Below are positions 42,703-51,873 of a DNA stretch of 59,231 nt, piece after piece; within the stretch, counting starts at the first letter, position 1, and the number at the start of each line of letters is the position of its first letter. Source of the stretch: Acidobacteriota bacterium (GTDB lineage Bacteria; Acidobacteriota; Vicinamibacteria; Vicinamibacterales; 2-12-FULL-66-21); assembly GCA_016184105.1 (NCBI GenBank), contig JACPDI010000034.1, positions 1 to 59,231 on the forward strand, given 5' to 3'. The translations under genes were made by a program, and so were the position numbers. The notes beneath the pieces are model-generated. The model was not told where the DNA came from. It saw only the letters and a program-made list of their open reading frames with translations, and made no database searches.

Positions 42703-43721
42703 CAGGCCAGGTTCCTCGCGAAGCCGCCGCCCGGCCGCGACCATTCCGCCGCCGTGCGGACGATCGTGTCGATGTCCTCGAAGCGCGGGCGCCAGCCCAG
42801 CTCGCCCTTGATCCGCTCGCTCGACGCAAACAGCACCGCCGGGTCTCCCTCCCGCCGCGTGCCCATGCTCCACGCGACTCTGCGTCCGGTGACGCGCTCG
42901 ACCGCCTCGATGACCTCCCGCACCGAGGTCGGCCGGCCGTTGCCCAGATTGTAGGATGCGGACGCGCCGCGCGCGCGCAGGTGGCGGAGCGCCAGCACGT
43001 GCGCGTCGGCCAGGTCGGAGACGTGGATGTAGTCGCGGAGGCACGTCCCGTCTGGCGTCGGATAGTCGTCGCCGAACACGCTCAGCGGGGTCCCCCCCTG
43101 CGTGGCCGCCAGGGCGAGCGGAATGAGATGCAGCTCCGGATCGTGGTCCTCGCCAAGGTCTCCCTCGGGATCGGCGCCGGCGGCATTGAAATACCGAAGG
43201 ACGACCGACGAGAGGCCGTACGCGCGCTCGAAGTGCGGCAGCGCACGCTCGATGGCCAGTTTCGTTTCGCCGTACGCGTTGATGGGCTGCGTCGGGTGAC
43301 CCTCGGTGATCGGCGTCTCGATCGGGTTGCCGAACACCGCCGCCGTCGAGGAGAACACGAACGACGTGACGCCCTCGGCGGCCATCGCTTCGAGCACCGA
43401 GAGCGCGCCCGCCACGTTATTGCGGTAGTAGCCGATCGGATCCCGCACCGACTCGCCGACCGAAAGCCACGCGGCAAAGTGCATGACGGCATCCGCGCCG
43501 TGGTCGCGCAACGCGCGGCGGACCGCATCCACGTTCCGGATGTCGTCGCGCACGAGCGACACCCGCTCGCCGCCGAACCGGCGGGCCAGCGCGGCCACCG
43601 CCTCTGAGTGGCCGGCTGACAGGTTGTCGTACACGACGACGCGGTCCCCGCTGGCGAGCAGCGCCTTGACGGCGTGGCTCCCGATGTATCCCGCGCCCCC
43701 GGTGACCAGGATCGTGGCCAT
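42702..43721 (-). CDS. galE: UDP-glucose 4-epimerase
   Basis: 339 residues. GGAGYIGSHAVKAL Rossmann motif, FSSTAAVFG, the catalytic Tyr-Lys in NAYGETKLAIE, YFNAAGADPEGDLGE and LRDYIHVSDLADAH all match GalE. It interconverts UDP-glucose and UDP-galactose for envelope polysaccharides. Six bases separate it from the upstream ugd. Confidence 0.95.
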   Translation of the reverse strand: MATILVTGGAGYIGSHAVKALLASGDRVVVYDNLSAGHSEAVAALARRFGGERVSLVRDDIRNVDAVRRALRDHGADAVMHFAAWLSVGESVRDPIGYYRNNVAGALSVLEAMAAEGVTSFVFSSTAAVFGNPIETPITEGHPTQPINAYGETKLAIERALPHFERAYGLSSVVLRYFNAAGADPEGDLGEDHDPELHLIPLALAATQGGTPLSVFGDDYPTPDGTCLRDYIHVSDLADAHVLALRHLRARGASASYNLGNGRPTSVREVIEAVERVTGRRVAWSMGTRREGDPAVLFASSERIKGELGWRPRFEDIDTIVRTAAEWSRPGGGFARNLA

Positions 43722-43727
43722 CGGCGC

Positions 43728-45023
43728 CTACCGCCCTATCGAGAAGTACGTGAAACCCTGCGCGCGAAGCACGCCGGGCGTGTAGATGTTCCGGCCGTCA
43801 AATACAACCGGCTCGCGCATCAGCTTCTTGATGCGCGCGAAGTCGGGTTCGCGGAACTCGTTCCACTCCGTGGCCACCACCAGGGCGTCGGCCCCCTTCA
43901 ACGCTTCGTACCCGCTCTTGGCCAGCTCCACTTTGGGTCCGAAGATGCCCCTGGCCACCTCCATCGCCTCGGGATCGTAGGCCTGCACGCGCGCCCCCCT
44001 GGCAAGCAGCCCTTTGATCAGCGCGATGGCGGGCGCTTCCCGCATGTCATCGGTCCTCGGCTTGAAGGCAAGGCCCCACACCGCGACGCGCTTGCCCTTC
44101 AGCGAGCCGAAGTGCTTTTCCATCCGCCCAAGCAGCCGTGTTTTTTGCGTTTCGTTGACGTCCTCGACCGCCTTGAGGATCCGGAACTCGTACTCGCGGT
44201 CCCCCGAGAAGCGGATGAGGGCCTTGACGTCTTTCGGAAAGCAGCTGCCGCCGTAGCCGATCCCCGGGAAGAGAAATGCCGGACCGATCCGCTTGTCGGC
44301 GGCGATGGCGCGCCGCACCTGGTCCACGTCGGCGCCGAACAGCTCGCAGACGTTCGCCACCTCGTTCATGAACGAAATGCGCGTCGCGAGCATCGCGTTC
44401 GCGGCGTACTTGCACAGCTCCGCGCTGGCGCAGTCCATCACCATGATCGGAGCGCCGGTGCGCGTGAATGGCTTGTAAAGCTCCACCATGAGGTCGGCCG
44501 CGCGCGGATCTTCCGCCCCGACCACCACCCGGTCCGGCTTCAGGAAGTCCTCGATCGCCGCCCCCTGTTTCAGGAATTCCGGATTGCTGACCACGCTGAA
44601 GGGATGCGTCGTTTCGCGGCGGATGACATCGCGGACTTTCACCGACGTGCCGACGGGCACCGTGCTCTTGCCGACGATGACCTTGTAGCCGTTCATCGCC
44701 CGGCCGATTTCCCGGGCGACGCCGAGCACGTGTTGCAGGTCGGCCGATCCGTCGTCGCCTGGCGGCGTCCCCACGGCGATGAAAATGATCTGCGACTGAC
44801 GGACGGCGCGCTCCAGCGTGGTGGTGAACGAGAGGCGTGCCTCTTTCTTGTTCCGTGTAACCAGCTCCTCGAGGCCAGGTTCGTAGATCGGGATCTTCCC
44901 CCGCCGGAGCTTCGCGATCTTGGATTCCTCCCTGTCGACGCAGATGACCTGATTGCCGGTCTCCGCCAGACAGGCGCCGGCAACGAGGCCGACATACCCT
45001 GTACCTATGATCGCAATTCGCAT
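43728..45023 (-). CDS. ugd: UDP-glucose 6-dehydrogenase
   Basis: 431 residues. GTGYVGLVAGACLAE binds NAD; STVPVGT, NPEFLKQGAAI and the catalytic Cys in GYGGSCFPKDVKAL are intact; WGLAFKPRTDDMREAPA closes the family pattern. It makes UDP-glucuronate, which the decarboxylase at 51870 can turn into UDP-xylose. It heads the minus-strand run down to priA and has its own promoter. Confidence 0.95.
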   Translation of the reverse strand: MRIAIIGTGYVGLVAGACLAETGNQVICVDREESKIAKLRRGKIPIYEPGLEELVTRNKKEARLSFTTTLERAVRQSQIIFIAVGTPPGDDGSADLQHVLGVAREIGRAMNGYKVIVGKSTVPVGTSVKVRDVIRRETTHPFSVVSNPEFLKQGAAIEDFLKPDRVVVGAEDPRAADLMVELYKPFTRTGAPIMVMDCASAELCKYAANAMLATRISFMNEVANVCELFGADVDQVRRAIAADKRIGPAFLFPGIGYGGSCFPKDVKALIRFSGDREYEFRILKAVEDVNETQKTRLLGRMEKHFGSLKGKRVAVWGLAFKPRTDDMREAPAIALIKGLLARGARVQAYDPEAMEVARGIFGPKVELAKSGYEALKGADALVVATEWNEFREPDFARIKKLMREPVVFDGRNIYTPGVLRAQGFTYFSIGR

Positions 45024-45034
45024 AAAACTCCCTA

Positions 45035-45063
45035 ACGTAACATGAGCTTGAAAAGGCTGTCAA
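45035..45063 (-). promoter_or_regulatory. Promoter of ugd
   Basis: Perfect -35 TTGACA (45058-45063), 17-nt spacer and -10 TTACGT (45035-45040, weaker). The predicted start lies within a few bases of the ATG at 45023. Confidence 0.65.
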
Positions 45064-45073
45064 TCCATTGAAA

Positions 45074-45087
45074 GACAAGCACTTGTC
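45074..45087. promoter_or_regulatory. Palindrome GACAAG-CA-CTTGTC between ugd and the EPS cluster
   Basis: A 6+6 bp perfect palindrome with a 2-nt centre lies upstream of the ugd -35 box and of the divergent glycosyltransferase gene. It could be an operator serving both directions. No binding protein is known. Confidence 0.35.
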
Positions 45088-45126
45088 GGCACGGGCGGGA
45101 AGCGGGGGTACGCCCTATGCCTGTGC

Positions 45127-45132
45127 TAGCAT
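45127..45132 (+). promoter_or_regulatory. Extended -10 TGC-TAGCAT before the EPS cluster
   Basis: TAGCAT with an upstream TG (45124-45125) ends 10 nt before the TTG start at 45142, implying a leaderless or nearly leaderless message. Confidence 0.4.
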
Positions 45133-45141
45133 GGCAGCCGT

Positions 45142-46257
45142 TTGCGGATCATCCTGGATTACCGGCCGGCCCTGCGGGAGCGCACGGGGGTCGGCGAATA
45201 TGTCCACGAGTTGGCCCGGGCGCTGGTCGAGGTGACGCGGGCTCGACCCGACGATCGCGTCGTCGTGTTCTCGAGCTCGTGGAAGGATCGGTTCGAGGCA
45301 GCGGATCTGCCCGGCGTCGAGGCGGTGGATGCCCGCGTCCCGGTACGCGTGCTCAACTGCGCGTGGCACCGCGCCGGATGGCCGCCCATCGAAGCGCTTG
45401 CGGGGCCGGCGGACATCGCGCATTCGGCGCACCCGCTGCTGATGCCGGCGCGGCGCGCCGCGCAGGTGATCACGATTCACGACCTTGACTTCCTGAGCCA
45501 TCCGGAGCGAACGCAGCGGGAGATCCGCCGGGACTATCCCCGGTTCGCGCGGGAGCATGCGCAGCGCGCCGACCTGGTGGTGGTCTCGTCGCAGGTGACC
45601 GCGGCCGAGGTGACGCGCATTCTCGGCGTGCCGGACGAACGCGTCGCCCTCGTGCCGGCCGGCGCTCCGGCGTGGGAGCCGCGCGCGCAGACGCCCGTTT
45701 CCGGCTACTTCCTGTTCATCGGGACTCTCGAGCCGCGCAAGAACATCGGCGCGCTGCTGGCCGCCTACACGCGGCTGCTCGACCGGCTGCCTGGCGCACC
45801 CCCGCTGCACCTGGCCGGAAAGATCCTGGATTCGTCGGCCGCCTGGCTCGCCCAGATTGGACGTCCACCGCTGAAGGATCGCGTGGTCCGGCTGGGATAC
45901 GTCTCGCCGCCACAGAAACGCCAGCTTTACGAAGGGGCGCTCGCGCTCCTCATCCCGTCACTGCACGAGGGCTTTGGCCTCACGGCGCTCGAAGCGATGA
46001 CGGCCGGGGTGCCCGTCATCGCGTCGCGTCGCGGCTCGCTCCCCGAGGTCCTCGGCGATGCCGCCCTGTTTGTGGACCCTGAGGACGAGCAGTCGATTGC
46101 CCACGCGATGTGGCGTCTCGCGACGGATTCAGCGCGGGGGCGCGCGCTCGCTGAAGCCGGCCGTGCGCGCGCCGGGGCGTTTTCCTGGACGCGCTCGGCG
46201 GAGGCCCTCAGGCGCGCATACGACGCGGCCCTGCGGCGCCGGCGGGAGAGGGCATGA
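45142..46257 (+). CDS. Glycosyltransferase family 4 (EPS cluster, first)
   Basis: 371 residues from a TTG, preferred because RIILDYRPALRERTGVGEYV matches the N-termini of sister proteins. GT-B fold; the donor-binding half has FIGTLEPRKNIGALLAAY and the E-x7-E-type motif in SLHEGFGLTALEAMTAGVPV. It adds a sugar from a nucleotide donor to a lipid-linked acceptor, presumably in exopolysaccharide assembly. It overlaps the next gene by 4 nt. Confidence 0.88.
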   Translation: MRIILDYRPALRERTGVGEYVHELARALVEVTRARPDDRVVVFSSSWKDRFEAADLPGVEAVDARVPVRVLNCAWHRAGWPPIEALAGPADIAHSAHPLLMPARRAAQVITIHDLDFLSHPERTQREIRRDYPRFAREHAQRADLVVVSSQVTAAEVTRILGVPDERVALVPAGAPAWEPRAQTPVSGYFLFIGTLEPRKNIGALLAAYTRLLDRLPGAPPLHLAGKILDSSAAWLAQIGRPPLKDRVVRLGYVSPPQKRQLYEGALALLIPSLHEGFGLTALEAMTAGVPVIASRRGSLPEVLGDAALFVDPEDEQSIAHAMWRLATDSARGRALAEAGRARAGAFSWTRSAEALRRAYDAALRRRRERA

Positions 46258-47333
46258 AGGTCCTCGTTGATGCGCGCGAGCTGGCGGGCCGCCCCACCGG
46301 AGTGGGTCGCTACTTGCGCGAGATTCTCCGGCGCTGGAATGCGCCGCACGTCGCCTCGCTGCATGAGATCGTGCTGTGCGCTCACGACCTTCGGAACGCC
46401 GGCGAGCTCGGGTTCAGGATGATCGAAACGGGGCACGGGCCGGCGGGCACCTGGTGGGAGCAGCGCACGCTGGCGCGCATCGCGGCGGGCGAGCGGCCCG
46501 CGGTCCTCTTCTGTCCCGCCTACACGGCGCCACTCGGCGCACGGGTGCCGATCGTGGTGACGATTCACGACGTGTCGTTTGTGGCACACCCCGAGTGGTT
46601 CACGTTCCGCGAGGGGACGCGGCGCCGGCTGCTGACCCGCGCGACCGCCCGGCGCGCTGCCGCGATCCTCACCGTGTCCGAGTTCTCCGCCTCGGAGATT
46701 TCGCAGGCCTTCGGCGTTCCAGCGGACCGCATCCACGTGGTGCGCCACGGTGTGCCGCGCCCGCGCCCGCCGGCGGTTCCAATCGCTCGCGAACCCATGG
46801 TGCTGTTTGTCGGGTCGGTGTTCACCAGGCGGCATGTTCCCGAGCTGATGGCGGCCCTCCGCGGCGTGCTGCCCCACGTGCGCGACGCGCGCCTGGTTGT
46901 TGTCGGCGAGAACCGGACCCAGCCGCGCCAGGATCTTCGGGCGCTCGCCGCCAGCCTGGAGATCGAGCATGCCGTGGAGCTCGCCGATTACGTCAGCGAC
47001 GAGCGGTTGAACGACTTGTACGCGCGCGCGCGGGTGTTCGCGTTCGTTTCAGACTATGAGGGGTTTGGACTGACGCCGCTTGAAGCGCTCGCCTCAGGAG
47101 TCCCGCCGATCGTCGCCGATACCGCCATCGCGCACGAGACGTGTGGCCGCGCGGCGGTGTTCGTGAAGCCTGGCGATGTTCACGCGCTCGCGCTGGCCAT
47201 CCGGACGTTGCTGACCGATGACCGGGCGCGGCTGCGGGTGTTCGAAGCGGCCCCCGCCGTACTAACCCGCTACTCCTGGGACCGCGCCGCCGAGGACACC
47301 CTGCAGGTCCTCGAAAGGGTCGCGCGCCGATGA
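46254..47333 (+). CDS. Glycosyltransferase family 4 (EPS cluster, second)
   Basis: 359 residues. N-terminus VDARELAGRPTGVGRYLREI closely resembles the first and third glycosyltransferases of the cluster, suggesting duplication. Donor site: FVGSVFTRRHVPELMAAL and YEGFGLTPLEALASGVPP. It overlaps both neighbours by 4 nt (ATGA). Sugar and linkage are not predictable. Confidence 0.87.
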   Translation: MKVLVDARELAGRPTGVGRYLREILRRWNAPHVASLHEIVLCAHDLRNAGELGFRMIETGHGPAGTWWEQRTLARIAAGERPAVLFCPAYTAPLGARVPIVVTIHDVSFVAHPEWFTFREGTRRRLLTRATARRAAAILTVSEFSASEISQAFGVPADRIHVVRHGVPRPRPPAVPIAREPMVLFVGSVFTRRHVPELMAALRGVLPHVRDARLVVVGENRTQPRQDLRALAASLEIEHAVELADYVSDERLNDLYARARVFAFVSDYEGFGLTPLEALASGVPPIVADTAIAHETCGRAAVFVKPGDVHALALAIRTLLTDDRARLRVFEAAPAVLTRYSWDRAAEDTLQVLERVARR

Positions 47334-48172
47334 GTCCGCAGCTGGCTGTCATCATCGTCAGCTTCAACGTGCGGGAGGATCTCGCGGCCTGCCTCGAGTC
47401 CCTCTTCGCGCATCCGCCTGCCGTTCCCCACGAGATCGTCGTGGTCGACAACGCTTCCTCCGACGACTCGGTGGCGATGGTGCGGTCCCGGTTTCCGCAA
47501 GTGAAGGTGGTGGCGCTCGCCGAGAACCGCGGTTTTGCCGCGGCCAACAACGTGGGAATCCGCGAAACCGCCCCGGGAAACAGCCGCTGGGTCCTGCTGC
47601 TGAACAGCGACGCCATCGTGCCGGAAGGTGCGCTCGACCGCCTGGTCGGCCGCGCCGAAGCCGTTCCGGGCGTCGGGGTCGCTGGGCCGAGGCTGGTTGA
47701 TGCGCAGGGACGGCCGGAGCTGTCCTTCGGGCCGATGCCTGGCCCCATCAACGAAGCGCGGCAGAAGCGGCTTGGGACGGCGGCGGCGCGAGGCGCCGCC
47801 TGGGCAGTGCGCGAGGTGGAACGGCGGACCTCGGTCGAGCACTTTCCCGACTGGGTGACGGGTGCGTGCCTGCTGGTGCGCCGGGCCGACGCGGTGGACG
47901 CCGGGCTGCTCGACGAGCGGTACTTCATGTATCTGGAGGATGCGGACTTCTGCGCGGCCGTGAGGCGTCTCGGCCGCCGCGTCCTCTTCACCCCCGTGGC
48001 CACCGTGACACACCTGCGGGGCCGTTCTCGCGCAAAATCACCACATCTGGTCGAAGCTGGCTACCGCCGGAGCCAACTGGCCTTCTATCGTAAACATCAC
48101 CCGTATTGGACTTGGCTGTTGCAGCTGTATCGTGGGGTCAGATCCAGAATTCTAACTTTTTTCGTGGGTTGA
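47330..48172 (+). CDS. Family 2 glycosyltransferase (rhamnosyltransferase-like), C-terminus altered by palindrome
   Basis: 280 residues. GT-A motifs VIIVSFNVREDLAACLESLF, VDNASSDDSV, ENRGFAAANNVGI, LLNSDA and DWVTGACLLVRR with YLEDADFC fit WbbL-like rhamnosyltransferases. The last 13 residues (RGVRSRILTFFVG) and the stop are encoded by the left arm of the 40-bp palindrome, so the original C-terminus has probably been replaced. The core appears complete, so the enzyme may still work. Confidence 0.85.
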   Translation: MSPQLAVIIVSFNVREDLAACLESLFAHPPAVPHEIVVVDNASSDDSVAMVRSRFPQVKVVALAENRGFAAANNVGIRETAPGNSRWVLLLNSDAIVPEGALDRLVGRAEAVPGVGVAGPRLVDAQGRPELSFGPMPGPINEARQKRLGTAAARGAAWAVREVERRTSVEHFPDWVTGACLLVRRADAVDAGLLDERYFMYLEDADFCAAVRRLGRRVLFTPVATVTHLRGRSRAKSPHLVEAGYRRSQLAFYRKHHPYWTWLLQLYRGVRSRILTFFVG

Positions 48173-48228
48173 CCCCGGACGGTGCCAGCCCACGAAAAAA
48201 GTTAGAATTCTGGATCTGACCCCACGAT
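48129..48228. repeat. Perfect 40-bp inverted repeat (100-bp palindromic element)
   Basis: Bases 48129-48168 are exactly complementary to 48189-48228, with a 20-nt loop. Each arm begins ATCGTGGGGTCAGATCC and ends AACTTTTTTCGTGGG. The element fills the junction between two glycosyltransferase genes, supplying the C-terminus of one and the AT of the start codon of the next. GGGGTCAG-type ends recall repeats mobilised by REP-associated (Y1) transposases; that is from memory. In RNA it would form a very strong hairpin. Confidence 0.85.
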
Positions 48229-49342
48229 GCGAATCGCGATCGACGCGCGCAAGCTCCACGACTATGGCATCGGCACGTACGTGCGCAACATCCTCAAGCA
48301 GCTCGCGCTGCAGGACCGCACGAACGAGTACGTCCTGATCTGCCGGCCGGACCACTGCGCGATGGCGCGCGACCTCGGCCCGAACTTCACCGCCGTGCCG
48401 GACGCCTCGCGTCCCTACTCGGTCGCCGAGCAGTTCAGCGTCCCGCTCGACCTGCGCCGCCACAAGGTGGACCTGCTTCACGAGCCCCACTACGTGCTGC
48501 CCCCCTTCGTGCCGTGCCGCGCCGTCGTCACGATCCACGACTGCATCCACCTGCGGTTTCCCCAGTACCTGCCCCACCGGAAGCTCGCGCACGCATACGC
48601 GCGAATGTTTCTCTGGACGGCCACGCACCAGGCGGAACGGATCATCACCGTCTCGGAAACGTCCAAGCGCGACATCCTCCAGTACTTCCGGATCCCGCCG
48701 GACAAGATCGAGGTCATTTACAACGGCATCGACGACCGGTTCTGGACCCGCCCGACCGACGACGAGATGGAGCGCGTCCGCGAACGGTACCAGCTCACCG
48801 GCCAGTTCCTGCTGTACGCGGGAAACATCAAGCCGCACAAGAATCTCGAACGGCTCATCGAGGCGTTTCATCAGCTTCGCCGCGAGGGCTTCGACGATCT
48901 CAAGCTGCTGATCATCGGCGACGAGATCTCCAAGTACGCCACGCTCCGCCGCACGGTGCACCGGTACAAGCTGCACCAGCACGTCCGGTTCTTCGGCTTC
49001 GTGCCCGACCACACGCTCGCCGCGCTCTATCGCCTCGCCGCCGTGTTCGTGTTCCCATCGCTGTATGAAGGGTTCGGGTTGCCGCCACTCGAAGCGATGG
49101 CGAGCGGCACGCCGGTCGTCACGTCGAACGTCTCCTCCATGCCGGAAGTCACCGGCGACGCCGCACTCCTGATCGATCCGTACGACGCCGAAGCGATCGC
49201 GGCCGGCATCAAGACGGTGCTCACAGACGATTCGCTTCGCGTCGGCCTGCGGGAGCGCGGTTTCAAGCGGGCGCGGGAGTTCTCGTGGTCGCGATCGGCC
49301 GAGCGGGTGCGCGCGATCTACGACGAGGTGGGGTCCAGGTAA
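48227..49342 (+). CDS. Glycosyltransferase family 4 (EPS cluster, third)
   Basis: 371 residues. N-terminus RIAIDARKLHDYGIGTYVRN; donor half LLYAGNIKPHKNLERLIEAF, then SLYEGFGLPPLEAMASGTPV. The ATG lies at the outer edge of the palindromic element, so its original ribosome-binding site may be lost; the hairpin could hinder translation. The next gene starts directly after the TAA. Confidence 0.87.
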   Translation: MRIAIDARKLHDYGIGTYVRNILKQLALQDRTNEYVLICRPDHCAMARDLGPNFTAVPDASRPYSVAEQFSVPLDLRRHKVDLLHEPHYVLPPFVPCRAVVTIHDCIHLRFPQYLPHRKLAHAYARMFLWTATHQAERIITVSETSKRDILQYFRIPPDKIEVIYNGIDDRFWTRPTDDEMERVRERYQLTGQFLLYAGNIKPHKNLERLIEAFHQLRREGFDDLKLLIIGDEISKYATLRRTVHRYKLHQHVRFFGFVPDHTLAALYRLAAVFVFPSLYEGFGLPPLEAMASGTPVVTSNVSSMPEVTGDAALLIDPYDAEAIAAGIKTVLTDDSLRVGLRERGFKRAREFSWSRSAERVRAIYDEVGSR

Positions 49343-50434
49343 ATGCCACAGGTCGCGCTGATCCACGACTGGCTGACCGGGATGCGGGGCGGCGAGTACG
49401 TGCTCGAGGCGCTTTGCGGCATGTTCCCCGAGGCGGACGTCTTCACGCTGTTGCACGATCGCGGCAGCGTCTCACCGGTCATCGAGCGGCGCGTCCGCCG
49501 GACCTCGGTCGTCCAGCGCCTTCCCGCCGCCTCTCGCCTGTACCGGCATTATCTGCCGGTCTTTCCGTTCGCGATCGAGCAGTTCGACCTCGACGGCTAC
49601 GATCTCATCATCAGCAGCAGCCACTGCGCCGCCAAGGCGGTCGTGCGGCCCGGGCGCGCCACCCATGTCTGCTACTGCCACTCGCCGATGCGGTATGCCT
49701 GGGACCAGTTCGACGCGTATTTCGGCGAGCAACGCATGGGGCGCGTCCCCATGCGCCTGCTCCGGCGCTACATGCGGCGGCTGTCGCGCTGGGACGCGGA
49801 CACCTCGGCGCGCGTCGACCGGTTTGTCGCGAACTCCCGGCACGTCGCCGCCCGCATCGCTCGCTACTACGGACGGGCGGCGACCGTCGTGCACCCGCCG
49901 GTCAACACCGACTTCTTCACGCCCGACGCCCGATTAGCCGATAATTACCTGTTGGTGGTGTCCGCGCTGGTGCCGTATAAGAGGCTCGACCTGGCCATCG
50001 CGGCCGCCGACGCCCTCCAGATGCCGCTCAAAATCGTCGGGCGGGGTCCGGAGCTGTCCCGGCTGCGCCGGCTGGCGTCCCCACGCATCGAATTCCTGGG
50101 TTCGCTGACGAACGACGACATCCGCACGCTCTACCGCGGGGCCGTGGCGCTCGTGATGCCAGGCGAGGAGGATTTCGGGATGGTGCCGGTCGAGGCGCAG
50201 GCGTGCGGGTGCCCCGTGGTCGCGCTCGCCCGCGGAGGGGCGCTCGAAACGGTGCAGGACGGCGTCACCGGCGTGCTCGTGCCGGACGCGTCGGTGACGG
50301 CCTTCGCCGCCGGCCTCCGCCGCGTCGCCGCGATGGACGTCGACGCCGGAACGCTGCGCGCGCACGCGCTGCGATTCTCCACGGAACACTTCGTCCGCGG
50401 CATGACCGCCGCGGTCCAGGATTCGCTGAACTGA
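49343..50434 (+). CDS. Glycosyltransferase family 4, WbaZ-like (EPS cluster, fourth)
   Basis: 363 residues. [38 protein letters not shown] and HPPVNTDFF are typical of WbaZ/RfbU-like mannosyltransferases. Donor half: [20 protein letters not shown] and [20 protein letters not shown]. It abuts the upstream gene and overlaps the sugar transferase gene by one base. Mannose as donor is only a family-level guess, but GDP-mannose genes lie at 22447-24888. Confidence 0.87.
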   Translation: MPQVALIHDWLTGMRGGEYVLEALCGMFPEADVFTLLHDRGSVSPVIERRVRRTSVVQRLPAASRLYRHYLPVFPFAIEQFDLDGYDLIISSSHCAAKAVVRPGRATHVCYCHSPMRYAWDQFDAYFGEQRMGRVPMRLLRRYMRRLSRWDADTSARVDRFVANSRHVAARIARYYGRAATVVHPPVNTDFFTPDARLADNYLLVVSALVPYKRLDLAIAAADALQMPLKIVGRGPELSRLRRLASPRIEFLGSLTNDDIRTLYRGAVALVMPGEEDFGMVPVEAQACGCPVVALARGGALETVQDGVTGVLVPDASVTAFAAGLRRVAAMDVDAGTLRAHALRFSTEHFVRGMTAAVQDSLN

Positions 50435-51873
50435 TGGTCCGACGCCAGAACCGCCTGCTCGTCACGCTGCACATCCTCGCCGACGCCCTGCTGGGGATGC
50501 TGGCGTTCGCGGCGGCGTATTACATCCGGTTCGATTCGGGCCTGATCCCGCTCACGAAGGGACGCCCCCCGTTCGGCAACTACCTCCAGGTCATGCCGTT
50601 CATCGGCATGCTGGTCCCGCTGGCCTTCCAGCTCCACGGCGTCTATCGGCTGCGCCGCGGACGGTCGCGCGTCGACGACTTCTTCGGCGTCTTCATCGGC
50701 ACCGTCCTCGCCGTCGTTCTCGGCATCGTCGGCACGTTGTACTTCCAGGCGTATTACGTGTCGGACGTCAACAAGGACCGGGGCGTCTACGAGATCTCGC
50801 AGCTGGTCTGGGCCCTGTTCCTGACCCTGACGGTCCTCTTCACGTTCGGGTCGCGCGTGGTGGTGCGCGAGCTGCTCCAGCGCCGGTGGCGCGCCGGGAT
50901 CGGGCTGAAACGCGTGCTCATTGCGGGCGCCGGAGAGCTCGGCCGCCTCGTCGCCGACAAGGTCATCGAGCACCGGGAGCTCGGGTATCTCATCGTCGGG
51001 TTCGTGGACGACCGCGCGGTGGGCGATCACATCGGCTATCGCGGCCTGCCACTGCTCGGCACGCTGGCCGACGTGGGCGAGATCCTGCAGCGCGAGCGCG
51101 TCGACCAGGTGTATGTCGCGCTCCCGCTCGAAGAGCACGTCAAGATGCTGACGATCATCGACCAGACGAGCCGCGAGGTGGTCGACGTCCGCGTCATCCC
51201 CGACCTGCTGCAGTTCATCGCGATCCGCGCCAGGCTCGAGGACCTCGACGGCATCCCGATGATCGCGATCAACGACGTCCCGCTCCAGGGCTTCAACTCG
51301 GTCCTGAAGCGCATGACCGACATCGCGATCTCCGCCGCGGCGCTTGCCGTGCTCGCCATCCCGATGGCGATCATCGCCGCCATCGTGAAGCTCACCTCCG
51401 AGGGCCCGGTCTTCTACCGGCAGGAGCGCATGGGGCTCGACGGCAAGGCGTTCACCGTCTACAAGTACCGCTCGATGTACGCGGGCGCCGAAGACACGTC
51501 CGGCCCTGTCTGGGCGCGCGACGACGACCCGCGCGCGACGCCGATCGGCCGTCACCTGCGGCGCTTCGATCTGGACGAGCTGCCGCAGTTCTGGAACGTG
51601 TTCAAGGGAGACATGTCGATCGTCGGCCCGCGGCCCGAGCGCCCGTATTTCGTCGATCAGTTCAAGCAGCGGATCCCGCAGTACATGCTGCGACACAAGG
51701 TGAAGGCGGGCATCACCGGCTGGGCGCAGGTCAACGGCTGGCGCGGCAACACGTCGCTCGAGAAACGCATCGAGTACGACCTGTATTACATCGAGAACTG
51801 GTCGGTTGCGCTCGACCTCAAGATCATCTGGCTCACCGTCCTGCGCGGGTTCGGCAAGCAGGCCTTCGAATGA
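50434..51873 (+). CDS. Undecaprenyl-phosphate sugar phosphotransferase (WcaJ-type)
   Basis: 479 residues. Four N-terminal membrane helices, a Rossmann-like CoA-binding domain ([20 protein letters not shown]), a fifth membrane segment (about 290-315) and the catalytic C-terminus with [59 protein letters not shown] and [15 protein letters not shown]. It starts repeat-unit assembly by loading a hexose-1-phosphate, often glucose, onto undecaprenyl phosphate. Confidence 0.94.
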   Translation: MVRRQNRLLVTLHILADALLGMLAFAAAYYIRFDSGLIPLTKGRPPFGNYLQVMPFIGMLVPLAFQLHGVYRLRRGRSRVDDFFGVFIGTVLAVVLGIVGTLYFQAYYVSDVNKDRGVYEISQLVWALFLTLTVLFTFGSRVVVRELLQRRWRAGIGLKRVLIAGAGELGRLVADKVIEHRELGYLIVGFVDDRAVGDHIGYRGLPLLGTLADVGEILQRERVDQVYVALPLEEHVKMLTIIDQTSREVVDVRVIPDLLQFIAIRARLEDLDGIPMIAINDVPLQGFNSVLKRMTDIAISAAALAVLAIPMAIIAAIVKLTSEGPVFYRQERMGLDGKAFTVYKYRSMYAGAEDTSGPVWARDDDPRATPIGRHLRRFDLDELPQFWNVFKGDMSIVGPRPERPYFVDQFKQRIPQYMLRHKVKAGITGWAQVNGWRGNTSLEKRIEYDLYYIENWSVALDLKIIWLTVLRGFGKQAFE

